Source: Nocardioides acrostichi
GTDB taxonomy: Bacteria; Actinomycetota; Actinomycetes; Propionibacteriales; Nocardioidaceae
DNA length: 64,000 bases
Reading direction: 5' to 3'
NCBI RefSeq assembly: GCF_015319165.1
Contig: NZ_JADIVZ010000003.1
Location: forward strand, 248,001-312,000
Part shown: positions 28,830 to 38,077 of the stretch, in pieces
How the letters are laid out: each line of letters opens with the position of its first letter
Position numbering within the stretch: the stretch's first letter is position 1
Notes under the pieces: generated by a model
Told to the model about the DNA's origin: nothing
Seen by the model: the letters and a program-made list of their open reading frames with translations, nothing else
The model's database searches: none
Position numbers and translations under genes: made by a program

Positions 28830-31754
28830 GTGTCGGGAGGGGATGTGCGGACCGGTCGGGTCGCTGCGGTCGTGGTGAGCCACGACGGCGCTCGGTGGCT
28901 GCCTCAGGTCATCGAGGCGGTCGCGGCCCAGACGAGGCCCGTCGACCACGTCGTCTGCGTCGACACGGGCAGCGGCGACCAGAGCGTCGAGCTGCTCGAG
29001 GCCGCCTTCGGCACCGTGCACTCCGCCGGAGAGGGGACCTCCTACCCCCAGGCAATCGACCTCGCCCTGGTCGAGATCGCCGAGCGGGCCTCGGACGTCG
29101 AGTGGGTCTGGCTGTTGCACGACGACAGCGCCCCGGCCCCGGACGCCCTCGCACGCTTGCTCGAGCACGCGGAGGCCGACCCGGAGGTCGGCGTCCTCGG
29201 CCCGAAGCTTCGTGAGTGGCCGTCGCTGCGGCGGCTGCTGGAGGTCGGCATCACGATCTCGGGCACCGGACGACGCGAGACCGGCCTCGAGCGCGGTGAG
29301 TACGACCAGGGACAGCACGACGACGTCCGCCGGGTGCTGGCCGTCAACACGGCCGGCATGCTGGTGCGCCACGACGTGTTGGTCGGCCTCGGTGGCTTCG
29401 ACGAGCAGCTGCCGGTGTTCGGCAACGACCTCGACTTCGGGTGGCGAGCAGCCGCGGCGGGCCACCGCACCGTGGTCGTGCCCGCGGCCGTCGTGTTCCA
29501 CGCCGAGGCCGCGCATCGCGGCGTGCGGCGTACCGACCTCACCGGACGCCACACGCACTTCCAGGAGCGTCGCGCCGCGCTGTGGACCCTCTTCGCGAAC
29601 AGCCGCGCCAGGGCGCTGCCCTTCCAGGCGGTCCGACTCACCCTGGCTACCGTGCTGCGCGCCGTCGGCTTCCTGCTCGTGCGGGCGCCTGGCCAGGCTC
29701 TCGACGAGGTGCTCGCGCTCGTGACCATCCGGGCCGGCTCGGTGCTCCGTGCCCGGCGCGAGCGGCAGGGCCGCGCCACGGCACCGTACGGGGAGGTCCG
29801 GGCGCTGCTGGCGCCACCGTGGCTGCCCTACCGCCACGGCCTCGACGCCGTGAGCGACCTCGCGGCGGCCGTCACGAACCAGGCCTCCGACGTGGCCGAG
29901 CGGCGCCGCGCGGCCGCGCTGGAGCGCGATGCGGCCGCCAACCCGGGGCGCACCGCCCGGCACGTGGAGGTCGACGACGACGTGCTCGAGGCCGACTCCA
30001 GTTGGCTGGCCCGCTTCTTCACCAACCCCGTGGCGCTCGTCGCGGCGCTCGCGGTGGCAGCGATGCTGGTCGGCGCTCGCTCGACGTTCGGTCTCGTGGC
30101 AGGCGGGCTCTCGGGTGGGGCGCTGTCGCCGACGCCGGATGGCGTCGGCTCGTGGTGGCACCTGCACCTGGACTCCTGGCACGCCCTCGGTAGCGGCACC
30201 GGTGTGCCCGCTCCGCCCTACATCGCTCCGCTGGCCCTGCTCGCCAGCCTGGGCGGGCCGGGTGTCGCGCTGCTCCTGGTGATGCTGGTGGCCGCGCCCC
30301 TCGGCATGCTCGGGGCCTGGCGGTTCCTGCGGGTCGTCGGGCGGCTCGTCGACCCCGCGGGCCTGCCGTCGTGGCTGCTGCTCTGGGGCGCCGTGTGCTG
30401 GGGTCTGGTCCCCGCCGTCAGCGGTGCCTGGGGTGAGGGACGCCTCGGCGCCGTGATCGCCGCGGCCCTGCTGCCGTGGCTCGGTCACGCCATGCTCGGT
30501 TTCCTCGACCCCGAGGCGGAGCGGCGGTGGCGCGCCGCCTGGCGCACCGGGGTGCTGCTGGCTCTCGTCGTCGCCGGCGCACCGCCCGCGTGGCCGGTAC
30601 TGCTCGTCTTGATGGCGCTGGCCGTCGCCGGCGCGGCCGCGCTCGCGCCGTCCGTCGCCCGCTCGCGCGCGGCGTGGGGCCCGCCTCTGCTCGGTGGCCT
30701 GCTGCCTGCGGTGCTGCTGGCGCCCTGGGCTCTCGGATCCCTCACGAGTACGGCTGCCGAGGGTCTGCTGCTCGACACCGGCCGCCCACCGGGGGCGGCG
30801 CCGTCCGTGCTCGACGTGCTGGCCGGGCGCCTCGGTGACGTCGGCGCGCCGACCTGGGTGGGCTTGGTGCCCCTCGTGCTCGCCGTGCTGGCGCTCGTGC
30901 CGACCCGCACGCGGGGCCCCGTGCTCGTCTGCTGGTCGGTGGCCCTGGTCACGGCCCTGGCACTGGTCCTCTTCTCCCGCCTCGGGCTCGACGTCGCCGC
31001 CGGTTCCCTCGAGCCCGGGCTCGCGCTCCCCGTGGCCCTGCTCCAGGGGGCCTGGCTCACAGCGGCCGTCTTGGGCGGACTCGGCGCCCTCGACCACCTC
31101 AGCGGCGCCCGCGGCCGGTCGCGGCAGGTATGGCTCGGCGCCGGTGCGGTCGTGGCCGCGGTGGCCGTACTCGTGCCGCTGATCGGGGCCGGCTGGTTCA
31201 CCCTCGGCCACACGGAGCTCTCCGGCACCGACGACTCCGCGGTGCCGGCATACATGCAAGACAGCTCTCGGCGGGGCCCGGAGCACGGCGTGCTCGTCAT
31301 CACCGGCACCACCTCGACCGGTCTCGGCTTCACGGTGCGCCGCGACGACGGTGTGACCGTCGGCGAGGACGAGGTGCTCACGCTGAGCGCCCGCGACGAC
31401 CGGCTCACCGAGGCGGTGCGACAACTCGTGTCGGATCCCGAGTCGAAGGCGCCGCGCGAGCTCGCGGCACAGGGCATCGAGTACGTCGTCTTGCCGGCGC
31501 CCGCCGACGGCGACGTCGCCGCGGTGCTCGACGCCACCGGCGGACTCGACCAGGCCAGCGCGGAGGACCGCACGACCCGCGCCTGGCGAGTGTCGGCCCC
31601 GCTCGGTGATCAAGGCCTGACGGGCACGGGTTCGTGGTGGCATCGGCTGCTGCTGGTCGTGCAGCTCCTCGGCGTGCTCGTCGCCCTCGTGCAGTGCGCC
31701 CCGAGCCGCCCCGGCGCTCGCGAGCGCGCAGCAGAAGGGGTGGCCCGTCGATGA
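28830..31754 (+). CDS. GT2 glycosyltransferase fused to a large multi-pass membrane domain
   Basis: 974 residues. The N-terminal GT-A domain (about 10-260) has VVVSHDGARWLPQ, LLHDDSAPAPD as metal site, NTAGMLVRHDVL and FGNDLDFGWRA. From about residue 395 onward there are roughly ten or more membrane helices and an extracellular loop with ITGTTSTGLGFTVRRDDG, ending in one more helix. The plan resembles actinobacterial polymer-modifying glycosyltransferases found beside whiB2 and DUF5719. Donor and acceptor are unknown; a lipid-linked donor is possible because of the C-terminal domain. The stop overlaps the next start (ATGA). Confidence 0.82.
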   Translation: MSGGDVRTGRVAAVVVSHDGARWLPQVIEAVAAQTRPVDHVVCVDTGSGDQSVELLEAAFGTVHSAGEGTSYPQAIDLALVEIAERASDVEWVWLLHDDSAPAPDALARLLEHAEADPEVGVLGPKLREWPSLRRLLEVGITISGTGRRETGLERGEYDQGQHDDVRRVLAVNTAGMLVRHDVLVGLGGFDEQLPVFGNDLDFGWRAAAAGHRTVVVPAAVVFHAEAAHRGVRRTDLTGRHTHFQERRAALWTLFANSRARALPFQAVRLTLATVLRAVGFLLVRAPGQALDEVLALVTIRAGSVLRARRERQGRATAPYGEVRALLAPPWLPYRHGLDAVSDLAAAVTNQASDVAERRRAAALERDAAANPGRTARHVEVDDDVLEADSSWLARFFTNPVALVAALAVAAMLVGARSTFGLVAGGLSGGALSPTPDGVGSWWHLHLDSWHALGSGTGVPAPPYIAPLALLASLGGPGVALLLVMLVAAPLGMLGAWRFLRVVGRLVDPAGLPSWLLLWGAVCWGLVPAVSGAWGEGRLGAVIAAALLPWLGHAMLGFLDPEAERRWRAAWRTGVLLALVVAGAPPAWPVLLVLMALAVAGAAALAPSVARSRAAWGPPLLGGLLPAVLLAPWALGSLTSTAAEGLLLDTGRPPGAAPSVLDVLAGRLGDVGAPTWVGLVPLVLAVLALVPTRTRGPVLVCWSVALVTALALVLFSRLGLDVAAGSLEPGLALPVALLQGAWLTAAVLGGLGALDHLSGARGRSRQVWLGAGAVVAAVAVLVPLIGAGWFTLGHTELSGTDDSAVPAYMQDSSRRGPEHGVLVITGTTSTGLGFTVRRDDGVTVGEDEVLTLSARDDRLTEAVRQLVSDPESKAPRELAAQGIEYVVLPAPADGDVAAVLDATGGLDQASAEDRTTRAWRVSAPLGDQGLTGTGSWWHRLLLVVQLLGVLVALVQCAPSRPGARERAAEGVARR

Positions 31755-33226
31755 GCGACCAGCCTCGTCGAGCGACGACCAGCCGGGCCCGCGCGGCCGT
31801 CGGCGCCCGAGCCAGCCGGGCCGGCGCGGGCCGGCGTCCCGGCCCCCTTGCGGTGCTCACGATCGTCGTGCCCGTCCTCACGGTGCTCGCGCTCCTCGGC
31901 GTCGGGGTGCCCAAGCCGCCCGCGGCGCAGTACCAGGATCCGACCACCGCTCCGCTCACCCGGGTCGCCCTGGTGTGCCCGGCCGTCGCCGCCGACGGGC
32001 AGGTGCTGGTCGCGTCGACGGCCACCGGCGACGGCGGCAAGGTGCTGTCCCGCTCGGGCGGGCGAGCCGCCGCGGCCTCCTCGAGTCGGCTCGACGTGAG
32101 CCCGGACCGTACGACCGCCCTCACCGGTGACGACGCCGGCGCCGCGACCCGGCTGGTCGGGGTCGGCGCGAAGGCTCCGGGGCTGTCCGCGACACGGGCC
32201 GGTGGTCCGGGGCTCCAGGTGACCGCGTGCCCGACCACGTCGGCCGATCAGTGGTTCACCGGCGTCGGAGCGGGCGCCGAGCACTCCTCGGTGCTCGAGC
32301 TGACCAACCCCGACGCCGGGCCCGCGACCGCGAGCGTGTCGTTGGTGGCCCAGTCGGGACCGGTCAGCGAGGGGCTGCTCGACGGCATCTCGGTGCCAGG
32401 TCGCACGACCCTGCGCATCGACCTCGCCTCACGCATCCCCAAGCGCGAGGAGCTGGCCCTGCACGTCGTCGCCGCACGCGGCCGCATCGCCGCCTCTCTC
32501 GTCGACAGCTTCCGCACCATCGGCGGCGGCCGCACGAGCGACACCAGCGACTATCTGAGCGGGCAGTCCACGCCGGCGGACTCCTCGGTGATGCTCGGCG
32601 TGCCCGAGGATCCGCGAGGAGCCGCGGTGCTGGTCGCCAATCCGGGCGACAGCTCGCTCCAGGTGCAGGTTAACGTCGTCACGGCGCAGTCGACGTTCCA
32701 GCCGCGCAGCCTCGACCCGGTCGTCGTGCCGCCGCACACCCTGCGTCGGGTCGCGGTCGGAGCGCTGCTGCGCTCGAAGCCGGCGCGTGGCGCCCTCGGT
32801 CTCCAGGTGGAGGCCTCCGCCCCCGTGGTGGCGTCGTTCCGCGCCCGGGTCGGCAACGACTTGATGCACCTGACTCCGAGCGGTGCGCTCGACGGTCCGG
32901 CCGCCGTGCCGGTGCCGGTCACTCGCAGCGCACGGCTCGTGCTCGGCGGCGCCGAGGCCCTGGGGCGGGTGCGGGTCACCGCTCGCGACACTCGGGGACG
33001 GACCCTGGCCGAGGAGACCCTCCAGATCGCGCCCGACCGCGGCGTGGACCTCGACCTGCCGGAGGGCACGGCGCTCGTACAGCTCGACCCGTCCGGCTCG
33101 CCGGTGCAGGGCAGCGTCTTGGTGAGCGGACCCTCCGGGGTCGGCGCGGTGGCGATCCAGCCGCCGCTCACCGAACGGCTCGTTCCGGCCGTGCGCCCGG
33201 GTCTCCCGCCGGCGCCCGCGGACTGA
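31751..33226 (+). CDS. DUF5719 family exported protein
   Basis: 491 residues. A basic N-terminus, one membrane helix or signal anchor (GPLAVLTIVVPVLTVLALLGVG), then an extracellular region rich in beta-strand patterns. The family is DUF5719, consistently coupled to the upstream giant glycosyltransferase in actinobacteria. Repeating Ig-like segments such as SSVLELTNPDAGPATASVSL are visible, so it may be a partner or scaffold for wall glycan transfer. The function is unknown. It is convergent with the next gene. Confidence 0.7.
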   Translation: MSDQPRRATTSRARAAVGARASRAGAGRRPGPLAVLTIVVPVLTVLALLGVGVPKPPAAQYQDPTTAPLTRVALVCPAVAADGQVLVASTATGDGGKVLSRSGGRAAAASSSRLDVSPDRTTALTGDDAGAATRLVGVGAKAPGLSATRAGGPGLQVTACPTTSADQWFTGVGAGAEHSSVLELTNPDAGPATASVSLVAQSGPVSEGLLDGISVPGRTTLRIDLASRIPKREELALHVVAARGRIAASLVDSFRTIGGGRTSDTSDYLSGQSTPADSSVMLGVPEDPRGAAVLVANPGDSSLQVQVNVVTAQSTFQPRSLDPVVVPPHTLRRVAVGALLRSKPARGALGLQVEASAPVVASFRARVGNDLMHLTPSGALDGPAAVPVPVTRSARLVLGGAEALGRVRVTARDTRGRTLAEETLQIAPDRGVDLDLPEGTALVQLDPSGSPVQGSVLVSGPSGVGAVAIQPPLTERLVPAVRPGLPPAPAD

Positions 33227-33254
33227 CCGGCCCACGACGACTCAGTCGGGCCGG
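33227..33254. terminator. Bidirectional hairpin between convergent genes
   Basis: CCGGCCC (33227-33233) pairs with GGGCCGG (33248-33254), 7 bp with a 14-nt loop, at the junction of DUF5719 and the metallopeptidase-like gene. Confidence 0.5.
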
Positions 33255-33730
33255 TAGCGCGGGTCGACCTCGGAGGCGTCGATGCCGAGCAGTTCGGCGA
33301 CCTGCTCGACCAACACGGTGAGCACGAGCGCCTCGAGCTCGTCGCGGCCCTCGGCCCGGTGCTCGATCGGACGGCGGAACAGCACCAGCCGGTTCGGGTG
33401 CCCGCCGCCGCCCCGCACGAGGGAGGCCAACGGGACGGTGTCGTCGTCCCAGTCGTCGGGTATCTGCGGGGTGTCCTCGACCGCGTACTCCATGAGCCCG
33501 AGCCGGTCGGACCAGCGCCGCTCCAGGTCGCCCACGAGGTCGACCACCACGTCGTCGAAGCGCTCTCGCCGGCCGCGCAGCACGGGGGTGCGCGGGTCGG
33601 ACGGCACCACACCCGGACCCCGCATCCCGCGACCTCGGCGGTCGCGGGAGCGGCGGCTGCGACGGGAGGCCTCCGACGGGGTGCTCGGCGGAGAGCTCAC
33701 GGGCTCGCTCGCCAGCGGGTCGGTGGACAT
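33242..33730 (-). CDS. Metallopeptidase-family (Rv3259-like) protein without the HExxH motif
   Basis: 162 residues. The order ERFDDVVVDLVGDLERRW, NRLVLFRRPIEHRA and a C-terminal GIDASEVDPRY matches the small zincin-like family between DUF3499 and WhiB2 in actinobacteria. Where zinc proteases of the family carry HExxH, this sequence reads VEQVA: the Glu remains and both His are gone. Peptidase activity is therefore unlikely. ATG 33730 is chosen because a minus-strand TAGGCT (33738-33743) is 7 nt upstream; GTG 33733 is possible. It has a basic, disordered N-terminal 50 residues. Confidence 0.75.
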   Translation of the reverse strand: MSTDPLASEPVSSPPSTPSEASRRSRRSRDRRGRGMRGPGVVPSDPRTPVLRGRRERFDDVVVDLVGDLERRWSDRLGLMEYAVEDTPQIPDDWDDDTVPLASLVRGGGGHPNRLVLFRRPIEHRAEGRDELEALVLTVLVEQVAELLGIDASEVDPRYRPD

Positions 33731-33737
33731 CACCGCG

Positions 33738-33773
33738 AGCCTAGCCCCGGCCCACGGGGTGGCGGGGTAGCGT
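33738..33773. promoter_or_regulatory. Divergent leaderless -10 boxes for the Rv3259-like gene and DUF3499
   Basis: A minus-strand TAGGCT (33738-33743) is 7 nt before ATG 33730. A plus-strand TAGCGT (33768-33773) is 7 nt before GTG 33781. Confidence 0.5.
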
Positions 33774-33780
33774 CGGCCGG

Positions 33781-34137
33781 GTGAGCCACGTGCGTCGTTG
33801 CAGCCGCACCGCCTGCGGTCGCCAGGCGGTGATGACGCTCACCTACGTCTACGCCGACCAGACCGCTGTGCTGGGCCCGCTGTCGACCTACGCCGAACCA
33901 CACGCCTACGACCTCTGCGAGGCGCACAGCGAGCGGCTCTCGGCGCCCCGCGGGTGGGAGGTGCTGCGTCTCGCGCAGCCCGAGCCGCCCGGTCCGAGCA
34001 ACGACGACCTGCTGGCCCTGGCCGACGCGGTGCGCGAGGCGGGGCGCCCAGGCCCGCCTCGGCGTCCGCTGAGCGAGGAGACCGGTCGCGAGACAGGACG
34101 TCGCGGTCACCTGCGGGTGCTCAGTCACGACTCCTGA
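33781..34137 (+). CDS. DUF3499 family protein
   Basis: 118 residues, the Rv3258c-like DUF3499 family. The N-terminus VRRCSRTACGRQAVMTLTYVY carries two Cys, and a third appears in AYDLCEAHSERL, suggesting a small zinc-binding fold. The C-terminal 40 residues are charged and probably disordered. It precedes manB as in mycobacteria. Function unknown. The start GTG at 33781 has a TAGCGT -10 box 7 nt upstream. Confidence 0.8.
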   Translation: MSHVRRCSRTACGRQAVMTLTYVYADQTAVLGPLSTYAEPHAYDLCEAHSERLSAPRGWEVLRLAQPEPPGPSNDDLLALADAVREAGRPGPPRRPLSEETGRETGRRGHLRVLSHDS

Positions 34138-34160
34138 TCTTCGGTGTCCTCGGCACCGTC

Positions 34161-34166
34161 TAGGGT
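34161..34166 (+). promoter_or_regulatory. -10 box TAGGGT of manB, leaderless type
   Basis: TAGGGT followed by 6 nt and ATG at 34173. Confidence 0.5.
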
Positions 34167-34172
34167 CATCGC

Positions 34173-35552
34173 ATGGTCGACACCCGTTGTGCCGAGAACG
34201 CCGGCGCCGTCTTCAAGGCCTATGACGTGCGCGGCACGGTTCCCGACCAGATCGACGAGCCTCTGGCCCGGGCCACGGGCAATGCCTACGTGCAGGTACT
34301 CGACCCCGGCACGGTCGTGGTGGGGTACGACATGCGGCCCAGCTCGCCGGGTCTGGCGCAGGCGTTCGCCGAGGGTGCCGCACAGGCCGGCGCCGACGTG
34401 GTGCTGATCGGTCTGGCCTCCACCGACCAGCTCTACTTCGCCTCGGGGCACCTCGGCCACGCGGGCGCGATGTTCACCGCGAGCCACAACCCGGCTCAGT
34501 ACAACGGCATCAAGCTGTGCCGCGCGCACGCCGTCCCGGTGGGCTCGGAGTCGGGTCTCGCCGAGATCCGCGATCTCGTGGTGGCCGGCACCACCGTCAC
34601 CGCCGAGCAGCCGGGCAACATCACCGAGACCGACGTGCTCGAGGCCTATGTGGCGCACCTGCTCACCCTCGCGCCCGTCACCGGACGCCGCCTCACGGTG
34701 GTCGCCGACGCCGGCAACGGCATGGCCGGGCACACCGCCCCGGCGGTGTTCGAGCGCATCGGCCCCGACCAGGTCGAGCTGGTACCGATGTTCTTCGAGC
34801 TCGACGGCACGTTCCCGAACCACGAGGCCAACCCGCTCGACGAGTCCACGCTGGCCGACTTGAAGCGGCGCGTGCTCGCCGAAGGTGCCGATGTCGGGCT
34901 CGCCTTCGACGGTGACGCCGACCGCTGCTTCCTGGTCGACGAGCAGGGCCGTGCGGTCTCGCCGTCCACCATCACTGCCCTCATCGCCGAGCGTGAGCTG
35001 GCCAAGGAGCCGGGCGCGAGTGTCATCCACAACCTCATCACCTCGCGCGCGGTACCCGAGCTGGTCACCGAGCTGGGCGGCACGCCGGTGCGCACGCGGG
35101 TGGGGCACTCCTACATCAAGGCCACGATGGCCGAGAGCGGTGCGATCTTCGGCGGCGAGCACTCGGGGCACTTCTACTTCCGTGACTTCTGGCGCGCCGA
35201 CTCGGGCATGCTGGCGGCGCTCCACGCGCTGGCCGCGCTCGCCGAGGCAGACGTGCCGCTCTCCCAGCTCTTGGCGCGTTACGAGCGCTACGTGATGTCG
35301 GGGGAGATCAACTCCGAGGTGGCCGACGCGGCGGCCGTGATGGACGCGCTCGAGGCGGAGTACTCAGCGCGCGAGGGCGTCGCCACGGACCGGCTCGACG
35401 GTCTGAGCGTGACCCACGCCGACTGGAGTTTCAACGTGCGACCCTCGAACACCGAGCCTTTGCTGCGGCTCAATGCCGAGGGGCTCGACGAGCAGACGAT
35501 GGCGGCCGTGCGCGACGACGTGCTGGCCCGGATCCGCGGAGGAGCGCAGTGA
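34173..35552 (+). CDS. manB: Phosphomannomutase / phosphoglucomutase (ManB)
   Basis: 459 residues, alpha-D-phosphohexomutase family. The catalytic phosphoserine lies in FTASHNPAQYNGIK, the metal loop is FDGDADRCFL, the sugar-specificity loop is GGEHSGHFYFRD, and the phosphate site is RPSNTEPLLRL. It converts mannose-6-phosphate to mannose-1-phosphate for ManC and GDP-mannose. It forms an operon with Trm112-like and SIS genes by overlapping GTGA junctions. Equivalent to Rv3257c. Confidence 0.95.
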   Translation: MVDTRCAENAGAVFKAYDVRGTVPDQIDEPLARATGNAYVQVLDPGTVVVGYDMRPSSPGLAQAFAEGAAQAGADVVLIGLASTDQLYFASGHLGHAGAMFTASHNPAQYNGIKLCRAHAVPVGSESGLAEIRDLVVAGTTVTAEQPGNITETDVLEAYVAHLLTLAPVTGRRLTVVADAGNGMAGHTAPAVFERIGPDQVELVPMFFELDGTFPNHEANPLDESTLADLKRRVLAEGADVGLAFDGDADRCFLVDEQGRAVSPSTITALIAERELAKEPGASVIHNLITSRAVPELVTELGGTPVRTRVGHSYIKATMAESGAIFGGEHSGHFYFRDFWRADSGMLAALHALAALAEADVPLSQLLARYERYVMSGEINSEVADAAAVMDALEAEYSAREGVATDRLDGLSVTHADWSFNVRPSNTEPLLRLNAEGLDEQTMAAVRDDVLARIRGGAQ

Positions 35553-35740
35553 GCATGAGCGAGATCGACCCGGCCCTGATGGCCATCATCGTGTGCCCGG
35601 AGTGCCACGGCGAGCTGGCGCTGACGCCCGTGCCCGAGGGTGGCGCGGAGGAGCTGGTCTGCCAGGGCACCTGCGGCTACGCCTACCCGGTGCGCGACGA
35701 CATCCCCGTGCTGCTGGTCGACGAGGCCCGCCGACCGTGA
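35549..35740 (+). CDS. Trm112-like zinc-ribbon protein
   Basis: 63 residues. CPEC and C-x4-C (VCQGTC) form a zinc ribbon, and the C-terminal YPVRDDIPVLLVDEA is the Trm112/YcaR signature. Trm112 proteins act as activators of methyltransferases in eukaryotes and archaea; the bacterial role is less clear. GTG 35549 overlaps the manB stop, and its own stop overlaps the SIS gene start. Confidence 0.85.
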   Translation: MSMSEIDPALMAIIVCPECHGELALTPVPEGGAEELVCQGTCGYAYPVRDDIPVLLVDEARRP

Positions 35741-36765
35741 CCTGGTTCGACGAGTCGCGGCTCGACGACCCGGTCGCGCTGGAGCGGTTCGACCTGCGGC
35801 TGCGCACGCTCGCCGAGTCCGGCGCGCGGGTGCGCCGCGAGGTCGGGGAGGCGGCCGAGGCCATCGCCGAGGCGGTGGCGCGCGCTCGCGACGCCGACCG
35901 GCCACGCGCCGTCGTGGCGGCGGGGCCCGACTCGCGGCTGCTCCGCGCCGTACTCGAACCCGCCTGCCCCGTTCCGTTCGTGGCCTGGCCGAGTCCCGCT
36001 CTGCCAGGATGGGCCGGGGGCCTCGACCTCGTCATCGTGCTGGCACCGGACGGCGGCGACGTGCGCACGGCGTCTGCCATCGCCGAAGCCGTGCGGCGCG
36101 GTTGTCAGGTCGTCGTCGGCTGCCCCCCGGCGTCCTTGGTGGCCGAGCACGCAGTAGGGCGCGACGTCACGGTGCTGCCGACCTCGACCCGGGACCAGCT
36201 CGGCATGGCGGTCGCCATGCTCTCGTTCCTCGACCAGGTGCAGCTCGGCCCCGCCACCTCGCCCGACGACGTCGCCGATGCGCTCGACGAGGTGGCCACG
36301 CGGTGCGCCCCACGGCGCGATCTCGCCGTCAACCCCGGCAAGGCGCTGGCGATCGCCCTGGCCGACAGCACCCCGGTGGTGTGGGGCGGCACCGTGCTCG
36401 CCGCACGGGCAGCGCGCCGCGTGGCGGAGTCGCTGCGCCGGGCGACCGGCCGCACGGCGCTCGCCGGCGACGCCGACGTGTTGCTGCCCGTGCTCGAGGC
36501 GACGCGGCCACGCGACGTCTTCGACGACCCGTTCGCCGACGACACCGGGGAGCCGCGCCCGATGCTGGTCGTGCTCGACGACGGCTCCCAGGACGCCGTC
36601 GTGACCGAGCAGCGTCACCTGCTCACGGCCGCCGCCGACGAGCGCGGCGTCCGGGTCGAGGTGGTCGAGGCGACGTCGGGCAGCGAGGTCGCTCGGTACG
36701 CGTCACTGCTGCTCAGCGGCACCTACGGCGCGGAGTACCTGCGGCTCGCGCTCGTCGAGGACTGA
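35737..36765 (+). CDS. SIS-domain sugar isomerase-like protein (TobH/Rv3256c type)
   Basis: 342 residues. Two SIS-like halves are suggested by LVIVLAPDGGDVRTASAIAEAVRRG and LAGDADVLLPVLEAT with later SGSEVARYASLL. In mycobacteria the equivalent gene lies between manA and manB, so a link to mannose-phosphate metabolism is likely. The family resembles the bifunctional phosphoglucose/phosphomannose isomerase group, but active-site residues cannot be confirmed here. The start GTG at 35737 overlaps the Trm112 stop. Confidence 0.75.
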   Translation: MTWFDESRLDDPVALERFDLRLRTLAESGARVRREVGEAAEAIAEAVARARDADRPRAVVAAGPDSRLLRAVLEPACPVPFVAWPSPALPGWAGGLDLVIVLAPDGGDVRTASAIAEAVRRGCQVVVGCPPASLVAEHAVGRDVTVLPTSTRDQLGMAVAMLSFLDQVQLGPATSPDDVADALDEVATRCAPRRDLAVNPGKALAIALADSTPVVWGGTVLAARAARRVAESLRRATGRTALAGDADVLLPVLEATRPRDVFDDPFADDTGEPRPMLVVLDDGSQDAVVTEQRHLLTAAADERGVRVEVVEATSGSEVARYASLLLSGTYGAEYLRLALVED

Positions 36766-36834
36766 ACGGTGCCGAACACGCTGCGACCTCGGGTGTGGTT
36801 TGGCAGAGGTGCCCCACCGGGTACACCGACGACC

Positions 36835-37932
36835 ATGGCCGCGCGACGTGACCCTTGGTTCGACAACGCCAAAATGGCTCTCGTGACCCTCGTCGTGGTG
36901 GGTCACTCATGGACGCTCCTGCCTGGTTCGGCGACCAACGACCACCTCTACGACTTCCTCTACGCCTGGCACATGCCGGCGTTCGTGCTCGTCACCGGCT
37001 ATCTCTCGCGCTCGTGGAGCTACTCGCGCGAACGGCTGTGGAAGCTCGTGCGTACGGTCGCTGTGCCATACGTGCTCTTCGAGACGGCGCTGGCGCTGTT
37101 CCGCATCTACGTCGGCGGCGAGCGACTCGAGGATCTGTGGCGCGACCCGCACTGGCCGATGTGGTACCTCTCGGCCGTCTTCTTCTGGCGGCTGGCGACA
37201 CCGGTCCTGCGCAGCCTCGGCGAGTGGGCGCTGCCGGTGTCCGTGGGCGTGTCGATCCTCGCGGGTCTGTACGCGGGCGACACCCTCGACTTCGCAAGAA
37301 TCCTCGGACTGCTGCCGTTCTACGTGATGGGTCTGCTCGCGACGCCCGAGCGGTTCGAGCGACTGCGCACCCCCTGGGCGCCGATCGCCGCCGTCTTCTC
37401 CCTCGTCGGCATCTGGCTGCTCACCGGCCCCGGGTTCCGCTGGTTCAGCACCGAATGGCTCTACTACCGCTCCCGCTACGAGGAGATGGACGTCTCCGAC
37501 GGGCAGGCGTTCCTCACCCGCGCCTCGTTGCTGATCCTCGGCACCCTGGGAGCGTGGGCGTTCTTGGCGCTCGTCCCGCGGGGGCAGGGTTGGTTCACGC
37601 GCATGGGAGCGGCCACGCTGGTCGTCTATCTCTTCCACGGGTTCTTCATCAAGGGTGCGAGCTATGCCGGCTTCGGAGGCTTCGCCGACGCGCACCCCGT
37701 CCTCGGCTTCCTCCTCACCACCCTCGGCTCGGTCGGGCTGGCCCTCCTCCTCGCCTCGCCGCCGGTGGTGCGGGTGCTGCGGCACGCCGTCGACCCGCTC
37801 GGCTTCGGCGAGCGGCAGGTGAAGGACGCCCTCGAGGTCGTCGATGCCGAGCAGCGCGCCGACGACCTGGCCGAGCGGATCGAGGAGCACATCGCGGAGC
37901 AGGTGGGGGAGCGGTCGTCGGTCGGCGGGTGA
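36835..37932 (+). CDS. Membrane acyltransferase (acyltransferase-3 family)
   Basis: About 365 residues with roughly ten hydrophobic segments. The N-terminal catalytic-site motif is WFDNAKMALVTLVVVGHSW, with the conserved His in the first helix. YAWHMPAFVLVTGYLS and WPMWYLSAVFFWR fit the OafA/fucose-4-O-acetylase group. It should O-acylate a surface glycan. The start ATG 36835 gives the normal family N-terminus; GTG 36769 is an extension. The C-terminal 40 residues are acidic and coiled-coil-like. No clear terminator is seen before 38078. Confidence 0.8.
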   Translation: MAARRDPWFDNAKMALVTLVVVGHSWTLLPGSATNDHLYDFLYAWHMPAFVLVTGYLSRSWSYSRERLWKLVRTVAVPYVLFETALALFRIYVGGERLEDLWRDPHWPMWYLSAVFFWRLATPVLRSLGEWALPVSVGVSILAGLYAGDTLDFARILGLLPFYVMGLLATPERFERLRTPWAPIAAVFSLVGIWLLTGPGFRWFSTEWLYYRSRYEEMDVSDGQAFLTRASLLILGTLGAWAFLALVPRGQGWFTRMGAATLVVYLFHGFFIKGASYAGFGGFADAHPVLGFLLTTLGSVGLALLLASPPVVRVLRHAVDPLGFGERQVKDALEVVDAEQRADDLAERIEEHIAEQVGERSSVGG

Positions 37933-38077
37933 CTGGCAGGCGCGCCGGTGGGCGGGCAGTGAGATCGGCGAGCGTCGTCCAGACCCGCTGAAACGGGTAC
38001 CAACCCCGCGCGCCGGGCTCCGCTGACTACGCCTCATCCCCATTGCCGGGCGGTGATCGCCTCAGCAGTCTCGGGTC

